A stretch of 64,000 bases of DNA from Sphingomonas sp. BAUL-RG-20F-R05-02 (GTDB lineage Bacteria > Pseudomonadota > Alphaproteobacteria > Sphingomonadales > Sphingomonadaceae), in NCBI RefSeq assembly GCF_022662305.1, contig NZ_JAKNQH010000008.1:113709-177708 (forward strand), in the 5' to 3' direction. Made by a program: the position numbers and the translations under genes. The notes below the pieces were generated by a model that worked only from the letters and a program-made list of their open reading frames with translations, did no database searches and was not told the DNA's origin. This document shows, in pieces, positions 37,024 to 46,617 of the stretch; the stretch's first letter is position 1, and the number at the start of each line of letters is the position of its first letter.

Positions 37024-38568
37024 ATGACCAGACGGATTGTGATCGTCGGCGGCGGGACTGCCGGATGGCTCAGCGCCGCCTATCTGGCGCGTATGTTGCC
37101 ACGTCCGCCACACGCGAACGGCTGGGCGATCACACTGGTCGAAAGCGCGGACATCCCCACGATTGGTGTCGGCGAAGGCAGCTTCCCGACGCTGCGCTCC
37201 ACCATCGCGACGCTCGGTCGCAGCGAAGCGGAGTTCATCTGCGCCAGCGACGCGACCTTCAAACAGGGCGTGCGTTTTACCGGCTGGGCTGGCCGCGCCA
37301 CGCCGGGACGTCCCGACGACGACTATTTCCACCCGTTCAATCTGCCGCTCGGCGGCGACACGCCGGGGCTGTTACCGTTCTGGCTCGATTCCGCAGGCGA
37401 TCCGAACCGCCCCGCCTATGCCGACGCCGTCACCACGCAGGAACGCGTGATCCGCGCCGGCAAAGGCCCCAAGCGCCCGCAGGACCCTGATTTCGGCGGC
37501 TCGATGAATTACGCCTACCATTTCGACGCCGCCAAGCTGGCTTCATGGCTGCGCGAGGTTGCCACCGCCAACGGCGTGAGGCGGATCGAAGCGACGATCG
37601 CCTCGGTCGAACGCGACGCGAACGGTACTATCGCGTCGGTGACACCAGCGGGCGGTGCACCGGTAGCGGGCGAGATCTTCCTCGACTGCTCGGGGTTTCG
37701 CGCGCTGTTGATCGGTGAGACGCTGGACGCGCCGTTCCACGACGTAGGCGACATCCTGTTCAACGATCGCGCCATCGCGATGCAGGTGCCGAGCGCGCCA
37801 GACGCACCGATCGCACCCTATACGCTCGCGACCGCGCATGATGCGGGCTGGATCTGGAACATTGGCCTGTCGAATAGACGCGGCACCGGCTGCGTCTATT
37901 CGAGCCGCCACATGTCGGACGATGCGGCCGAAGCGGTGATCCGCCAGTACAATGGTGTCGACCTGCCGACCCGCCTGCTGCGCTTCCGCACCGGCTACCG
38001 CGAACGCCAGTGGGTCGGCAACACGGTCGCGATCGGCCTGTCCGCCGGCTTTTTCGAGCCGCTGGAATCGACCGGGATCATGCTGATCGAGGTTGCCGCG
38101 CGCATGGTCGCGGATATGCTGGCCGGGCCGCTCGACGCGGACGCGATCGCCGGCGCGGCGCGGACCTTCAACCGGCAGATGACCGCGCGGTTCGCGGCGA
38201 TCGTCGAGTTCCTCAAGCTGCATTACTGCGTCAGCCAGCGCACGGACACGCCGTACTGGCGCGACAATGCCGATCCGGCGAGTTGGCCGGAGGGGCTGCG
38301 TGACAAGCTTGCGCAATGGCGCCACCGGCTCCCTTCGCGGTTCGACTTCGTGGCCGACCAAGAGACGTTCTTGCCGCCGAGCTGGGCGTTTATTCTGCAC
38401 GGGCTTGGCTTCGCGACCGAAGCGGGGCGCGGCGCACTTTATGCGATGCCGCGTGAGACACAGGATGCCATCGCAACATTCGGCAAGATCCGGCACGCCG
38501 CCCAACAGGCGGCCGCCAACCTGCCCGACCACCGTTCCCTCGTCCTGCACTATCACCGAGCCCGTTGA
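37024..38568 (+). CDS. Tryptophan-halogenase-like FAD monooxygenase
   Basis: Encodes 514 residues from ATG 37024 (GGAG 9-nt upstream; an ATG at 37006 is also possible). The FAD-binding VIVGGGTAGWLSAAYLARML, the GVGEGSFPTLRSTI loop, Lys80 in DATFKQGVRF (equivalent to the catalytic lysine of PrnA) and the FFEPLESTGI motif (Glu348/Ser349) are all present. The W-x-W-x-I-P motif reads WIWNIG, with Gly in place of Pro. Such proteins sit next to TonB receptors and glycosidases throughout sphingomonads, Caulobacter and Xanthomonas, where their substrate is not established. FADH2 would have to come from a reductase not seen here. Confidence 0.9.
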   Translation: MTRRIVIVGGGTAGWLSAAYLARMLPRPPHANGWAITLVESADIPTIGVGEGSFPTLRSTIATLGRSEAEFICASDATFKQGVRFTGWAGRATPGRPDDDYFHPFNLPLGGDTPGLLPFWLDSAGDPNRPAYADAVTTQERVIRAGKGPKRPQDPDFGGSMNYAYHFDAAKLASWLREVATANGVRRIEATIASVERDANGTIASVTPAGGAPVAGEIFLDCSGFRALLIGETLDAPFHDVGDILFNDRAIAMQVPSAPDAPIAPYTLATAHDAGWIWNIGLSNRRGTGCVYSSRHMSDDAAEAVIRQYNGVDLPTRLLRFRTGYRERQWVGNTVAIGLSAGFFEPLESTGIMLIEVAARMVADMLAGPLDADAIAGAARTFNRQMTARFAAIVEFLKLHYCVSQRTDTPYWRDNADPASWPEGLRDKLAQWRHRLPSRFDFVADQETFLPPSWAFILHGLGFATEAGRGALYAMPRETQDAIATFGKIRHAAQQAAANLPDHRSLVLHYHRAR

Positions 38569-38576
38569 GAGGTCCT

Positions 38577-40841
38577 ATGCGCGCGATCCTTACCCCGAAG
38601 CGTTTCCTGCTGCTCGCCGGCGCGGCGTGCGTGTCTCTTTCCGCAGCGGCCAGCGCCGAGCAGCCCGAGCAGACGCCGTGGCTGAACCGCAAGCTCGGCG
38701 CGGAAGCGCGCGCCGATGCGCTGGTGCGCGCCATGACCATGGACGAGAAGATGCAGATCGTCCGCACCTGGTTTCCGCCCAAGGCACAAGGCATGCCCGG
38801 CGCGCCCGACGACCTCATTCCGTCGGCGGGCGAAATGCTCGGCGTGCCGCGCCTCGGCATTCCAACCCTGCGAGAGAGCGATGCCAGCCTCGGCGTCGCC
38901 AATCAGATCGAGCAGCGCAAGGGCGACACCGCGACCGCGCTCCCCGCCAGCCTCGCCACCGCCGCCAGCTTTGATCCCGAAATCGCCTATCAGGGTGGCG
39001 CGATGATCGGCGCGGAGGCGCGCGCCAAGCGCTTCAACGTGCTGCTCGCCGGGGGCGTGAACCTGACGCGCGATCCATGGGGTGGTCGCGATTTCGAATA
39101 TCTTGGCGAAGACCCGCTGCTGACCGGCGTGATGGGGGGTGCGCATATCCGGGGCGTGCAGAGCAATCACATCGTCTCGACGATCAAGCACTTCGCGTTC
39201 AACGCGCAGGAGACAGGCCGCATGATCGTCGATGCGCGGCTCGACTGGGCCGCTTTGCACGAAAGCGATCTGCTCGCGTTCAAGCTCGGCATCGAGGGCG
39301 GCCACCCGGGCTCGGTAATGTGTTCGTACAACCTCGTGAACGGTGACTGGGCCTGCCAGAACAAAACGCTGCTGACCGATATTTTGCGCGGGCAATGGGG
39401 CTACAAGGGCTGGGTCATGTCGGACTGGGGCGCGGTCCATTCCACCGCCAAGGCAGCGAACGCCGGCCTCGACCAGGATTCCGGCGCCGAACTGGACCGC
39501 GAGGATTTCTTTCGCGAACGCCTGAAGGCGGCTGTCGCCAGCGGCGAGGTTCCCAAGACGCGCTTTGACGATATGGTGCGCAACGTCTTGACCGGCGTGA
39601 TCGAGACCGGCCTGTATGACGATCCCGTGCCGGCGACGAACCAGCCGATCGATACCGATGCGCATGCGCGGGTCGCGCAGAAGGCCGCCGAGGAAGGCAT
39701 CGTGCTGCTGCGCAACGCCGGCGGGATGCTGCCGCTTGCCGCCACCGCGAAGCGCATCCTCATCATCGGTGGCCATGCCGATGTCGGCGTGCTGTCGGGC
39801 GGCGGTTCCTCACAGGTCCGCTCGACCGGCGGGGTACCGGTCGAGATCCCGCTGAAGAGCGGCCCGGCGGCATCGTTCGCGCGCACTACCTGGCACAACA
39901 GTTCGCCGATGCGGGCGGTGCAGGCGCTGAACCCCGGCGCCCACGTCAGCTATGTCGATGGGACCGACACTGCGGCCGCAGCCGCCGCGGCGAAGGCGGC
40001 GGATCTGGTGCTGGTCTTCGCGACCCAGTGGCGCACCGAGGCGGAGGACGTCACCACGCTCGCTTTGCCCGATAAGCAGGACGCGATGATCGCGGCGGTG
40101 GCTGCCGCCAACCCGCACACCGTCGTCATCGTCGAGAGCGGCGGCCCGGTGCTGATGCCGTGGCTGGACAAGGTGCCGGCGGTGCTCGCCGCCTGGTATC
40201 CGGGCCAGCGCGGCGGCGAAGCGATCGCCAACATCCTGTTCGGCAGGGTCAACCCGTCGGGCCGCTTGCCGATCACTTTCCCCGCTTCGGACCGCCAGGC
40301 GCCGCGCCCGCAGCCGGTGGGTCTCGACGCAATCGCGAACGACGACGCCGCCTCCAACGCCGGCAGCGCGGGTGGCGAGGCAAAGGGCTTCACCGCCGAC
40401 TATCCGGAAGGCGCGGACGTGGGCTACCGCTGGTACGCAAAGCGCGCGCAGCGACCGCTGTTCCCGTTCGGCTTCGGGCTGTCGTATACGCATTTCCGCT
40501 ACGCCAATCTGAAGGTGTCGGGTGGCGCCGCGCTGACGGTGAGCTTCGACGTCACCAACGCCGGGCCGCGTTCCGGCGCGGACGTGCCGCAGCTTTATGT
40601 GACGCCCCCTACGGGCGGCGCTGTCGCCCGCCTGAGCGGTTTCCAACGGATTGAGCTCCAGCCCGGCGAGACGCGCCACGTCACGCTGAATGCCGAGCGG
40701 CGGACGCTGGCGGCGTGGGACGAGGCGAGCAAGGGCTGGCATCTCGCCGCCGGCAGCTACCGCGCCGCGATCGGCCACGATGCGCTCGACCTGGCGCTGA
40801 CCGGATCGGCGACGCTGGCTGACCAACGCTTCGAGCCCTGA
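38577..40841 (+). CDS. Exported GH3 beta-glucosidase
   Basis: Encodes 754 residues from ATG 38577 (AGAGG 5-nt upstream), with a signal peptide (MRAILTPKRFLLLAGAACVS). GH3 barrel landmarks are the PRLGIP motif, KHF at 204-206 and the nucleophile Asp283 in GWVMSDWGA. The second alpha/beta domain follows from ~380 (EEGIVLLRNAGGMLPL, GGHADVGVLSGGGSSQV) and a C-terminal fibronectin-III domain from ~640 (FPFGFGLSYTHF). Members split beta-glucosides or cello-oligosaccharides in the periplasm. It starts 8 bases after the halogenase-like gene, so the two are one unit. A hairpin sits at its stop codon (arms 40840-40846/40853-40859) without a T-run. Confidence 0.93.
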   Translation: MRAILTPKRFLLLAGAACVSLSAAASAEQPEQTPWLNRKLGAEARADALVRAMTMDEKMQIVRTWFPPKAQGMPGAPDDLIPSAGEMLGVPRLGIPTLRESDASLGVANQIEQRKGDTATALPASLATAASFDPEIAYQGGAMIGAEARAKRFNVLLAGGVNLTRDPWGGRDFEYLGEDPLLTGVMGGAHIRGVQSNHIVSTIKHFAFNAQETGRMIVDARLDWAALHESDLLAFKLGIEGGHPGSVMCSYNLVNGDWACQNKTLLTDILRGQWGYKGWVMSDWGAVHSTAKAANAGLDQDSGAELDREDFFRERLKAAVASGEVPKTRFDDMVRNVLTGVIETGLYDDPVPATNQPIDTDAHARVAQKAAEEGIVLLRNAGGMLPLAATAKRILIIGGHADVGVLSGGGSSQVRSTGGVPVEIPLKSGPAASFARTTWHNSSPMRAVQALNPGAHVSYVDGTDTAAAAAAAKAADLVLVFATQWRTEAEDVTTLALPDKQDAMIAAVAAANPHTVVIVESGGPVLMPWLDKVPAVLAAWYPGQRGGEAIANILFGRVNPSGRLPITFPASDRQAPRPQPVGLDAIANDDAASNAGSAGGEAKGFTADYPEGADVGYRWYAKRAQRPLFPFGFGLSYTHFRYANLKVSGGAALTVSFDVTNAGPRSGADVPQLYVTPPTGGAVARLSGFQRIELQPGETRHVTLNAERRTLAAWDEASKGWHLAAGSYRAAIGHDALDLALTGSATLADQRFEP

Positions 40842-40942
40842 AGGGCCGAAGCGCCCTTCGAGCGATCGCGGTCCGGACCACGCCGGGTCACCGCGACGCG
40901 GTGCTAGTCGGCTGTCGCGGTTCGCGGTAACGAGAAGGCGTT

Positions 40943-42145
40943 GTGACGGCCGGACCTGCTCCCATCGCTGCAAGGCGCCTGTTCCGCCTGTCGGTCGGCG
41001 TGTTCGCGATCGGCGGTTTCGTCACGTCGCTGGTCAGTCTGCTGGTGCCACGGCTGACGGCGCTGTACGGATCGAGCTATTCACACGCGCTTCTCGTGCA
41101 GATGGCGTTCTACCTCAGCTACCTGCTCTTCGCCGTCCCGATCGGGCGGATCATAACGCGGCACGGATACATGCGGTCCGCGATGATCGGGCTGGCGATC
41201 ATGTCGGCGGCGACGGTGTTGCTGCTGATCGCCAACGCGATGCGGCTGTTCCCGCTGCTCCTGCTGGCGTTGCTGTTGCTGTCGTGCGGCATCACCTTCC
41301 TGCAGATCGCCAGCAACACCGTCGTCGCGGTGGTGGGCCGGGCGGACGGTGCCGCATTCCGACTGAACCTGCTGCAAGGGTGCAACTCCGCCGGCACGAT
41401 CGCGGCGCCGCTGTTCGGTGCCGCCTTCCTGACCGAAGGGGTCGGCGCGGAAGGTGGGCCGCCGTTCCTGTTCGCGCTTCTCATCCTCGTAGTGCTGACG
41501 ATCTCCTATGCCCGCAATCGTCGCCTGCTCGACACCGCACCAGCAGCCAAGGTTGCGGTCGGGCGCTTCGATCTGCTTTCCGCGATCCGGGATCGTAAGC
41601 TCGTGTGGGGCATGGCGGCGATCTTCGCCTATGTCGGCGCGGAGGTCAGCATCGGCGCGTTGCTTGCCAATTACCTGATGCAACCCGGCACATTGCACGC
41701 GCGCGCCGCCATCGCCGCGCGGATGGTAAGCTTGTATTGGACGGGCGCCATGGTCGGGCGCTTCGCTGGCAGCATCCTCATGCGACGGGTCACTCCATCA
41801 ACGCCGCTGCTAATCGTCGCCCTTTGCGCCGCCGGTTTGACGGCGATCGCCGCCGGTGGGGGCGGGCTGTCCGGGTCCGTGGCGCTGATCGCGGTGGGGC
41901 TGTGCAACTCGATCATGTACCCGACGGTGTACGTTCTCGCGCTTCCGGCGCAGGCGGAACGTGCCACCTCGGCCGCGACGCTGCTGTGCATGGCGGTGGT
42001 CGGCGGCGCGGTGATCCCGATGCTGTGCGGCGAGATCGCGGATCGCGCCGGACTGGGCCCCTCGCTCTTCGTGCCGGTGCTGTGCTACCTCGTGGTCGCG
42101 GCCTTTGCCGTATCTTGCTCTGGACGGAATTCGGAACGCGCGTGA
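40943..42145 (+). CDS. MFS sugar transporter (FucP/GluP-like)
   Basis: Encodes 400 residues with about 12 transmembrane helices and a GTG start. It has FucP-type features: LVSLLVPRLTALYG, AFYLSYLLFAVPIGRII, LQIASNTVVAVVG and LNLLQGCNSAGTIAAPLFGAAFL, then GLCNSIMYPTVYVLAL in the C-terminal half. Proton symport of glucose, galactose or a similar monosaccharide is expected. It overlaps the LacI gene by 4 bp (GTGA), linking uptake and regulator. Confidence 0.9.
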   Translation: MTAGPAPIAARRLFRLSVGVFAIGGFVTSLVSLLVPRLTALYGSSYSHALLVQMAFYLSYLLFAVPIGRIITRHGYMRSAMIGLAIMSAATVLLLIANAMRLFPLLLLALLLLSCGITFLQIASNTVVAVVGRADGAAFRLNLLQGCNSAGTIAAPLFGAAFLTEGVGAEGGPPFLFALLILVVLTISYARNRRLLDTAPAAKVAVGRFDLLSAIRDRKLVWGMAAIFAYVGAEVSIGALLANYLMQPGTLHARAAIAARMVSLYWTGAMVGRFAGSILMRRVTPSTPLLIVALCAAGLTAIAAGGGGLSGSVALIAVGLCNSIMYPTVYVLALPAQAERATSAATLLCMAVVGGAVIPMLCGEIADRAGLGPSLFVPVLCYLVVAAFAVSCSGRNSERA

Positions 42146-43182
42146 GTGTCACCAGCATCAAGGATGTAGCCGCTCGCGCAGGCGTTTCGCCGAAAACCGT
42201 ATCCCGCGTCATCAACGGCGAACGCCACGTCCGCGCAGACAAGCGCGAACGGGTATTGGAGGTCGTCCGCGAGCTGGATTACAAGCCGAATGCGTTTGCG
42301 CGCAGCCTGTCCAGTTCGCGTTCGTATCTGCTCGGGCTGCTGATCGACGATCCGGCATCCGGCTACGCCGCCGACGTGCAGCTTGGCGCGCTGATGCGGT
42401 GCCGCGAGAAGAACTACCATCTGATCGTCGAGCGGGTCGAACGGGATACGCCCGATTGGGAAGCCGAGCTGAGCCGATCGCTCGGCGTGATGAAGCTGGA
42501 CGGCGTCATCCTGACCCCGCCGCTGTGTGACGACGTGACGTTGGCGGCGCTGCTCGAACAGGCGGCGATCCCGTTCGTGCGGATCGCGCCAAGTGCCGCA
42601 GAGGATCTGTCGGGCTTCATCCGCATGGACGATTGTTCGGCGGCGGCGGAGATGACGCGGCATCTCATCGGCCTGGGCCATCGCCGCATCGGGTTTATCA
42701 AGGGTGACCCGGCGCACGGCGCGACCTCTGCCCGCCTGCAGGGCTTCGTGTCGGAAATGACCCGTGCGAACCTGACCGCCTCGCCCAATCTCATCCGCGA
42801 GGGCGACTTCTCCTCACGCAGCGGGTTTGCCGAAGCCGAGGCGTTGCTCGCGCTCGCCGAACCACCAACGGCCATCTTCGCGAGCAACGATGACATGGCA
42901 TTGGGTGCGCTGATGGCGGCGATGCGGCGCGGGCTGGCAGTGCCGCAGTCTTTGGCGATCGCGGGGTTCGACGACGCGCCGACCTCGCGCGTGACCTGGC
43001 CGCAACTCACCACCGTCCATCAGCCCAAGGCGGCGATGGCCGCCGAAGCCGTCGATATCCTCACCGATCCGGCCTATCGCGACGCCATGACCGAACCGGC
43101 CTATCGCCGCGCGCTCGATTACCGGCTGATGATCCGTGGCAGTACCGATGCCAGTACCGTCTCGACATCAAGCGTGCCGTGA
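42142..43182 (+). CDS. LacI-family transcriptional regulator
   Basis: Encodes 346 residues from GTG 42142, overlapping the MFS stop. The HTH is IKDVAARAGVSPKTVSRVING with hinge helix LDYKPNAFARSLSSSRS. The periplasmic-binding-like effector domain shows FIRMDDCSAAAEMTRHLIGLGHRRIGFI, PTAIFASNDDMALGALMAAM and IAGFDDAPTSRVTWPQLTTVHQP. It resembles SalR-type regulators of beta-glucoside genes. Likely targets are the receptor/halogenase/GH3 set and the convergent GH3; the palindromes at 34249-34260 and 45505-45520 are candidates, but they differ from each other. Confidence 0.93.
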   Translation: MSVTSIKDVAARAGVSPKTVSRVINGERHVRADKRERVLEVVRELDYKPNAFARSLSSSRSYLLGLLIDDPASGYAADVQLGALMRCREKNYHLIVERVERDTPDWEAELSRSLGVMKLDGVILTPPLCDDVTLAALLEQAAIPFVRIAPSAAEDLSGFIRMDDCSAAAEMTRHLIGLGHRRIGFIKGDPAHGATSARLQGFVSEMTRANLTASPNLIREGDFSSRSGFAEAEALLALAEPPTAIFASNDDMALGALMAAMRRGLAVPQSLAIAGFDDAPTSRVTWPQLTTVHQPKAAMAAEAVDILTDPAYRDAMTEPAYRRALDYRLMIRGSTDASTVSTSSVP

Positions 43183-43203
43183 CAGTGGCGGCGCGCAGGA
43201 CGT

Positions 43204-45444
43204 TCAGCGCGCCGAGGTGAAGTCGGCGCCGGCCGTCAGCGTGCGCTCCGGCAGACGGAGCGAAGTTGACATCGGCAGGTCACGCGCCGACCGGCCCAGC
43301 CACACCGTGTACGCACCAGCGCGCTGCGTCCACGCTCCCTTGCTTTCATCGAATATGGAAAGCAGCCGGGGATCGACGGTGACGGTGACGGTGCGCGCGA
43401 CACCGGGGGCAAGGGTGATCTTGTCGAACGCGCCCAGCCGGCGCGGCGCTTCCCAGTGGCCGTCCGCCGGGCCGACATACACCTGCGGCACATCAGCGCC
43501 GGCGCGCTTGCCGGTGTTGCGAACCGTGAAGCTGACCTGCAATGCCTGCCCGGCGAGAACCGCCCGAAGGTTGGAATAGGCGAAACTGGTATAGCTAAGC
43601 CCGTGTCCGAACGGCAGCGTCGGCTCCAGCTTGTGCGCGTCATACCATCGGTAGCCGACCGCCGCGCCCTCGGAATAGACCACGTCGAACGGGGTATGCT
43701 CTGGCAACCCCTCGCCATCAAGCTTCGGCCGGGGAAGCTGGTCGACACTGCGCGGGATACTGACCGGCAGGCGGCCCGACGGATTGATGCGCCCGGTCAG
43801 CACGTCGGCGATCACGTCGCCGCCATCGGTGCCGGGATACCACGCCTCGACCGCGCCCGCGACCCGGTCGAGCCACGGCATCAACACCGGCCCACCCGTT
43901 TCAAGGACGACGATCGTGTTCGGATTGGCGCGCGCGACCGCTTCGATCAGCGCATCCTGTCCGTCCAGCAGGGAGATCGAAACATCCCGAGACTCAGCTG
44001 CCCATTGCGTTACGAAGACGATCGCGACATCGCTCGCCGCAGCAAGGCTGGCGGCCGCCGCCGGGTCCTGCCCACCGTCGAAGCCGATCGTCGCGCCCGG
44101 CAGGTTGCGGCGCAGCGCCTTCAGCGGTGAAGAGGGTAGGTACACGACCGGCCCCGGCCAACTGGTCGGCTCGACACCCGGCACGGCATTGCCGCCGCGC
44201 GGATAGACCTGCGCCGAACCGCCACCGGACAGCACGCCGGCATCGGCATGGCCGCCGATCACGGCGATGCGCCTGGCATGTGCGGACAGCGGCAGCACGT
44301 CACCCCGGTTCTTGAGCAGGACGATACCCTCTCCCGCCACCTTGCGCGCGACCTCGGCATGCGCGGCGAAGTCGATCGGGGCGAGCCCTACGGGGAAATC
44401 GATCACACCCTTGGCGAACATCGTGCGCAGCACCCGCCCCGCCATGTCGTCGAGCCGGGCCTGCGGCACGTCGCCGGCGGCAATCGCAGCGGCGAGTTTC
44501 GGACCGAAGTAGAAGTCCTCTGCGCGCTTATACCCGGTTTCCTGATCCTCACCGGCGTTGGCCGCCTTCACCGTCGAATGGGTCGCGCCCCAATCCGACA
44601 TGACATACCCCGGAAAGTGCCAGTCGTGCTTCAACACCGTGTTGAGCAGCCAGTCGTTTTCGCAACTGAAGTCGCCATCGACCTTGTTGTAGGCGCACAT
44701 CACCGAGCCCGCGTGGCTCTTCTCCAGCGCGATTTCGAAGGCGAGCAGATCGCTCATTCGCGCCGCGCTGCGGTCGATCACCGCGTTGACGATGTTACGC
44801 CCGGTTTCCTGATCGTTCATGGCGTAATGCTTGGCCTGACCGATGATGTGCGCGCTTTCGACGCCCCGCGCACCTGCGCCGGCGATGGTGCCGGCAAGCA
44901 GCGGATCCTCCCCGGCATATTCGAAGTTGCGGCCATTGCGCGGTTCGCGGACGAGATCGACGCCACCCGCCAGCATCACGTTGAGGCCCGATGCCCGCGC
45001 CTCCGCCCCGATCATCGCGCCGCCCTGCTCCGCCAAAGCGGGGTTCCAGGTAGAGGCGATCGCCAGCCCCGATGGCAAGGTGGTGCGTTCGAGCGGCTTG
45101 GCGCGAAACGCGTTCTGGGTCGCGACCCCTGCCCCCGCATCGGTCTGCCACTGCGGCGGTATGCCGAGCCGCGGCACGCCCGGCACAAACCCCGCCGACG
45201 CATAGCGCGCGAGCGGATCGACCTTGTAGCCGGGAAGATCGGAGCCGAACCAGCCGGACAGGATGCTTAGCTTCTCATCCTGCGTCATCGCGGCGAGCAG
45301 CAGCTTGGTGCGCGCCTCCGGCGAAAGCTTCGCGTTCATCCACGGCCGGGGTGCGGTGGTGCCCGTCGGCTGTTGCGGCTGGGCGGATGCCGCGCCCGAT
45401 GCGAGGAGGGCTGCGAGCAACGTCGCAAGGGCAACTGACTTCAT
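43204..45444 (-). CDS. Exported GH3 beta-glucosidase, second copy
   Basis: Encodes 746 residues from ATG 45444, with GGAGAG upstream; the frame opens at 45465. It has a signal peptide (MKSVALATLLAALLASGAASAQ). GH3 motifs are PRLGIPPQWQTDAGAGVA, KHY at ~205, nucleophile Asp284 in PGYVMSDWGATHS, GEGIVLLKN with HADAGVLSGGGSAQV, and the C-terminal FnIII domain (LPFGHGLSYTSF). It is related to the GH3 at 38577-40841 in architecture but diverged in sequence, so the two probably differ in linkage or chain-length preference. It is convergent with the LacI gene, and a palindrome lies 61 bp upstream of its start. Confidence 0.93.
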   Translation of the reverse strand: MKSVALATLLAALLASGAASAQPQQPTGTTAPRPWMNAKLSPEARTKLLLAAMTQDEKLSILSGWFGSDLPGYKVDPLARYASAGFVPGVPRLGIPPQWQTDAGAGVATQNAFRAKPLERTTLPSGLAIASTWNPALAEQGGAMIGAEARASGLNVMLAGGVDLVREPRNGRNFEYAGEDPLLAGTIAGAGARGVESAHIIGQAKHYAMNDQETGRNIVNAVIDRSAARMSDLLAFEIALEKSHAGSVMCAYNKVDGDFSCENDWLLNTVLKHDWHFPGYVMSDWGATHSTVKAANAGEDQETGYKRAEDFYFGPKLAAAIAAGDVPQARLDDMAGRVLRTMFAKGVIDFPVGLAPIDFAAHAEVARKVAGEGIVLLKNRGDVLPLSAHARRIAVIGGHADAGVLSGGGSAQVYPRGGNAVPGVEPTSWPGPVVYLPSSPLKALRRNLPGATIGFDGGQDPAAAASLAAASDVAIVFVTQWAAESRDVSISLLDGQDALIEAVARANPNTIVVLETGGPVLMPWLDRVAGAVEAWYPGTDGGDVIADVLTGRINPSGRLPVSIPRSVDQLPRPKLDGEGLPEHTPFDVVYSEGAAVGYRWYDAHKLEPTLPFGHGLSYTSFAYSNLRAVLAGQALQVSFTVRNTGKRAGADVPQVYVGPADGHWEAPRRLGAFDKITLAPGVARTVTVTVDPRLLSIFDESKGAWTQRAGAYTVWLGRSARDLPMSTSLRLPERTLTAGADFTSAR

Positions 45445-45504
45445 TCCGGCTCTCCGAACGCTCATGCGCGTTATCCGATTAACGAAAATGGGAACGCTGG
45501 CGCA

Positions 45505-45520
45505 TACGACTTAGGTCGTA
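45505..45520. promoter_or_regulatory. Candidate operator palindrome upstream of GH3
   Basis: TACGAC-TTAG-GTCGTA is a perfect 6-bp inverted repeat with a 4-nt spacer, located 61 bp upstream of the GH3 start, between it and the SirB1-like gene. A second imperfect repeat, CGTTA..TTAACG (about 45469-45484), lies closer to the start. Spacing and symmetry fit a regulator site. Which regulator binds is unknown. Confidence 0.35.
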
Positions 45521-45541
45521 GTAGCATTGCGGCGCTGCTGG

Positions 45542-46405
45542 TCAGCGGCGGCGCGACAAAGCATCCAGGGCGGCGCAGGCGTGCATTCTCAGTTCGGGCT
45601 CCCGCGTGACCTCCAGCATCGCGCTCAGGCTGGAACGCGCGGCCTCGACATCACCGGTATTCAGTTGCAACCGGGCATGTTCCCACCACGCATGCGCGTT
45701 GGATGGCGCGATGACCGTCATGCGCTGGTACAACGTCAGCGCGCGATCCAGGTTACCGCCCCGCTCAGCCCGGCTGGCCTGGTTCATCAGCAGGCGCACC
45801 AGCACGGACCGGTTTGACATCGCCGTCAGATGTTCCGGGCGCGGCGCGGCGTCCCGACCCAGCACCGCGCGCAGCAACGCGGCGAATTGCTCCGCATCCA
45901 ACATCGCACCGCCGTCGAACGGATCGATCAGCACCGGCTCCGTTTCCGAGCCGATGCGGGCGACCACATGCCCGGGCGTATTCAGCGCATCCGCCGCCCA
46001 GCCAAGCCGACGCGCCGCCGCCACGTAGAGGATGGTAAGGCTGACCGGCAAACCGCGCCGCCGGTCGATTACGCGAATGAGGTCGGCATTGTCAGGGTCG
46101 TCATAACTCTGCCGATCGCCGACGAAGCCGAATTCGGTGCCGATCACCCGTGCCAGGATCTTGGCGCGCGCCACCGCATTCTCCGCATCGCCGCCGAGCA
46201 CGACCAGCCGCTCCGTAATCTCGCCGAGAAGGTCGACGTAAGCGGACAGGTCCAGCCCGGCATGGTCGAGCGCGGCGATCTGAAGCGCCGCCGAGTCAAG
46301 CGAGATCGCCTCGTCCTCGAGCAGCCCGATCTGCAGGATCGCATCGGTGTTCGGTGTCTCGACCAGCGCCGTACCCTCCTCGTGAAATCGTGTCCGGCGC
46401 GTCAT
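45542..46405 (-). CDS. SirB1/transglutaminase-like protein with TPR segment
   Basis: Encodes 287 residues from ATG 46405; the frame extends to 46498 with unlikely sequence. The N-terminal two thirds is the SirB1 (YchA) family transglutaminase-like domain: FGFVGDRQSYDDPDNADLI, RRRGLPVSLTILYVAAARRLGW, NTPGHVVARIG and VLIDPFDGG. The last ~80 residues form TPR-like helices (RGGNLDRALTLYQRMTVIAP). The cysteine of true transglutaminases is not conserved in this family, and its role is unsettled. It appears unrelated to the flanking sugar genes. Confidence 0.85.
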   Translation of the reverse strand: MTRRTRFHEEGTALVETPNTDAILQIGLLEDEAISLDSAALQIAALDHAGLDLSAYVDLLGEITERLVVLGGDAENAVARAKILARVIGTEFGFVGDRQSYDDPDNADLIRVIDRRRGLPVSLTILYVAAARRLGWAADALNTPGHVVARIGSETEPVLIDPFDGGAMLDAEQFAALLRAVLGRDAAPRPEHLTAMSNRSVLVRLLMNQASRAERGGNLDRALTLYQRMTVIAPSNAHAWWEHARLQLNTGDVEAARSSLSAMLEVTREPELRMHACAALDALSRRR

Positions 46406-46617
46406 GTGATTGCGGCGCCACATCCGGATCGCCGGTGGCGCGGCACCGCCATGCCACCAGAATACGAAGGTAACGCACCGCCCCGCCCGCGGTGCCACGG
46501 CTGAACCCGTCCGGCCTCGAAATACGGCGCCGTGCCAGCCAAAACCGATCGCAGCCCCTCGGCTACGCCCGGCCCCGCAACAGCAGATCGCGAAGGCACC
46601 GAGCTACCAACCGTCAG

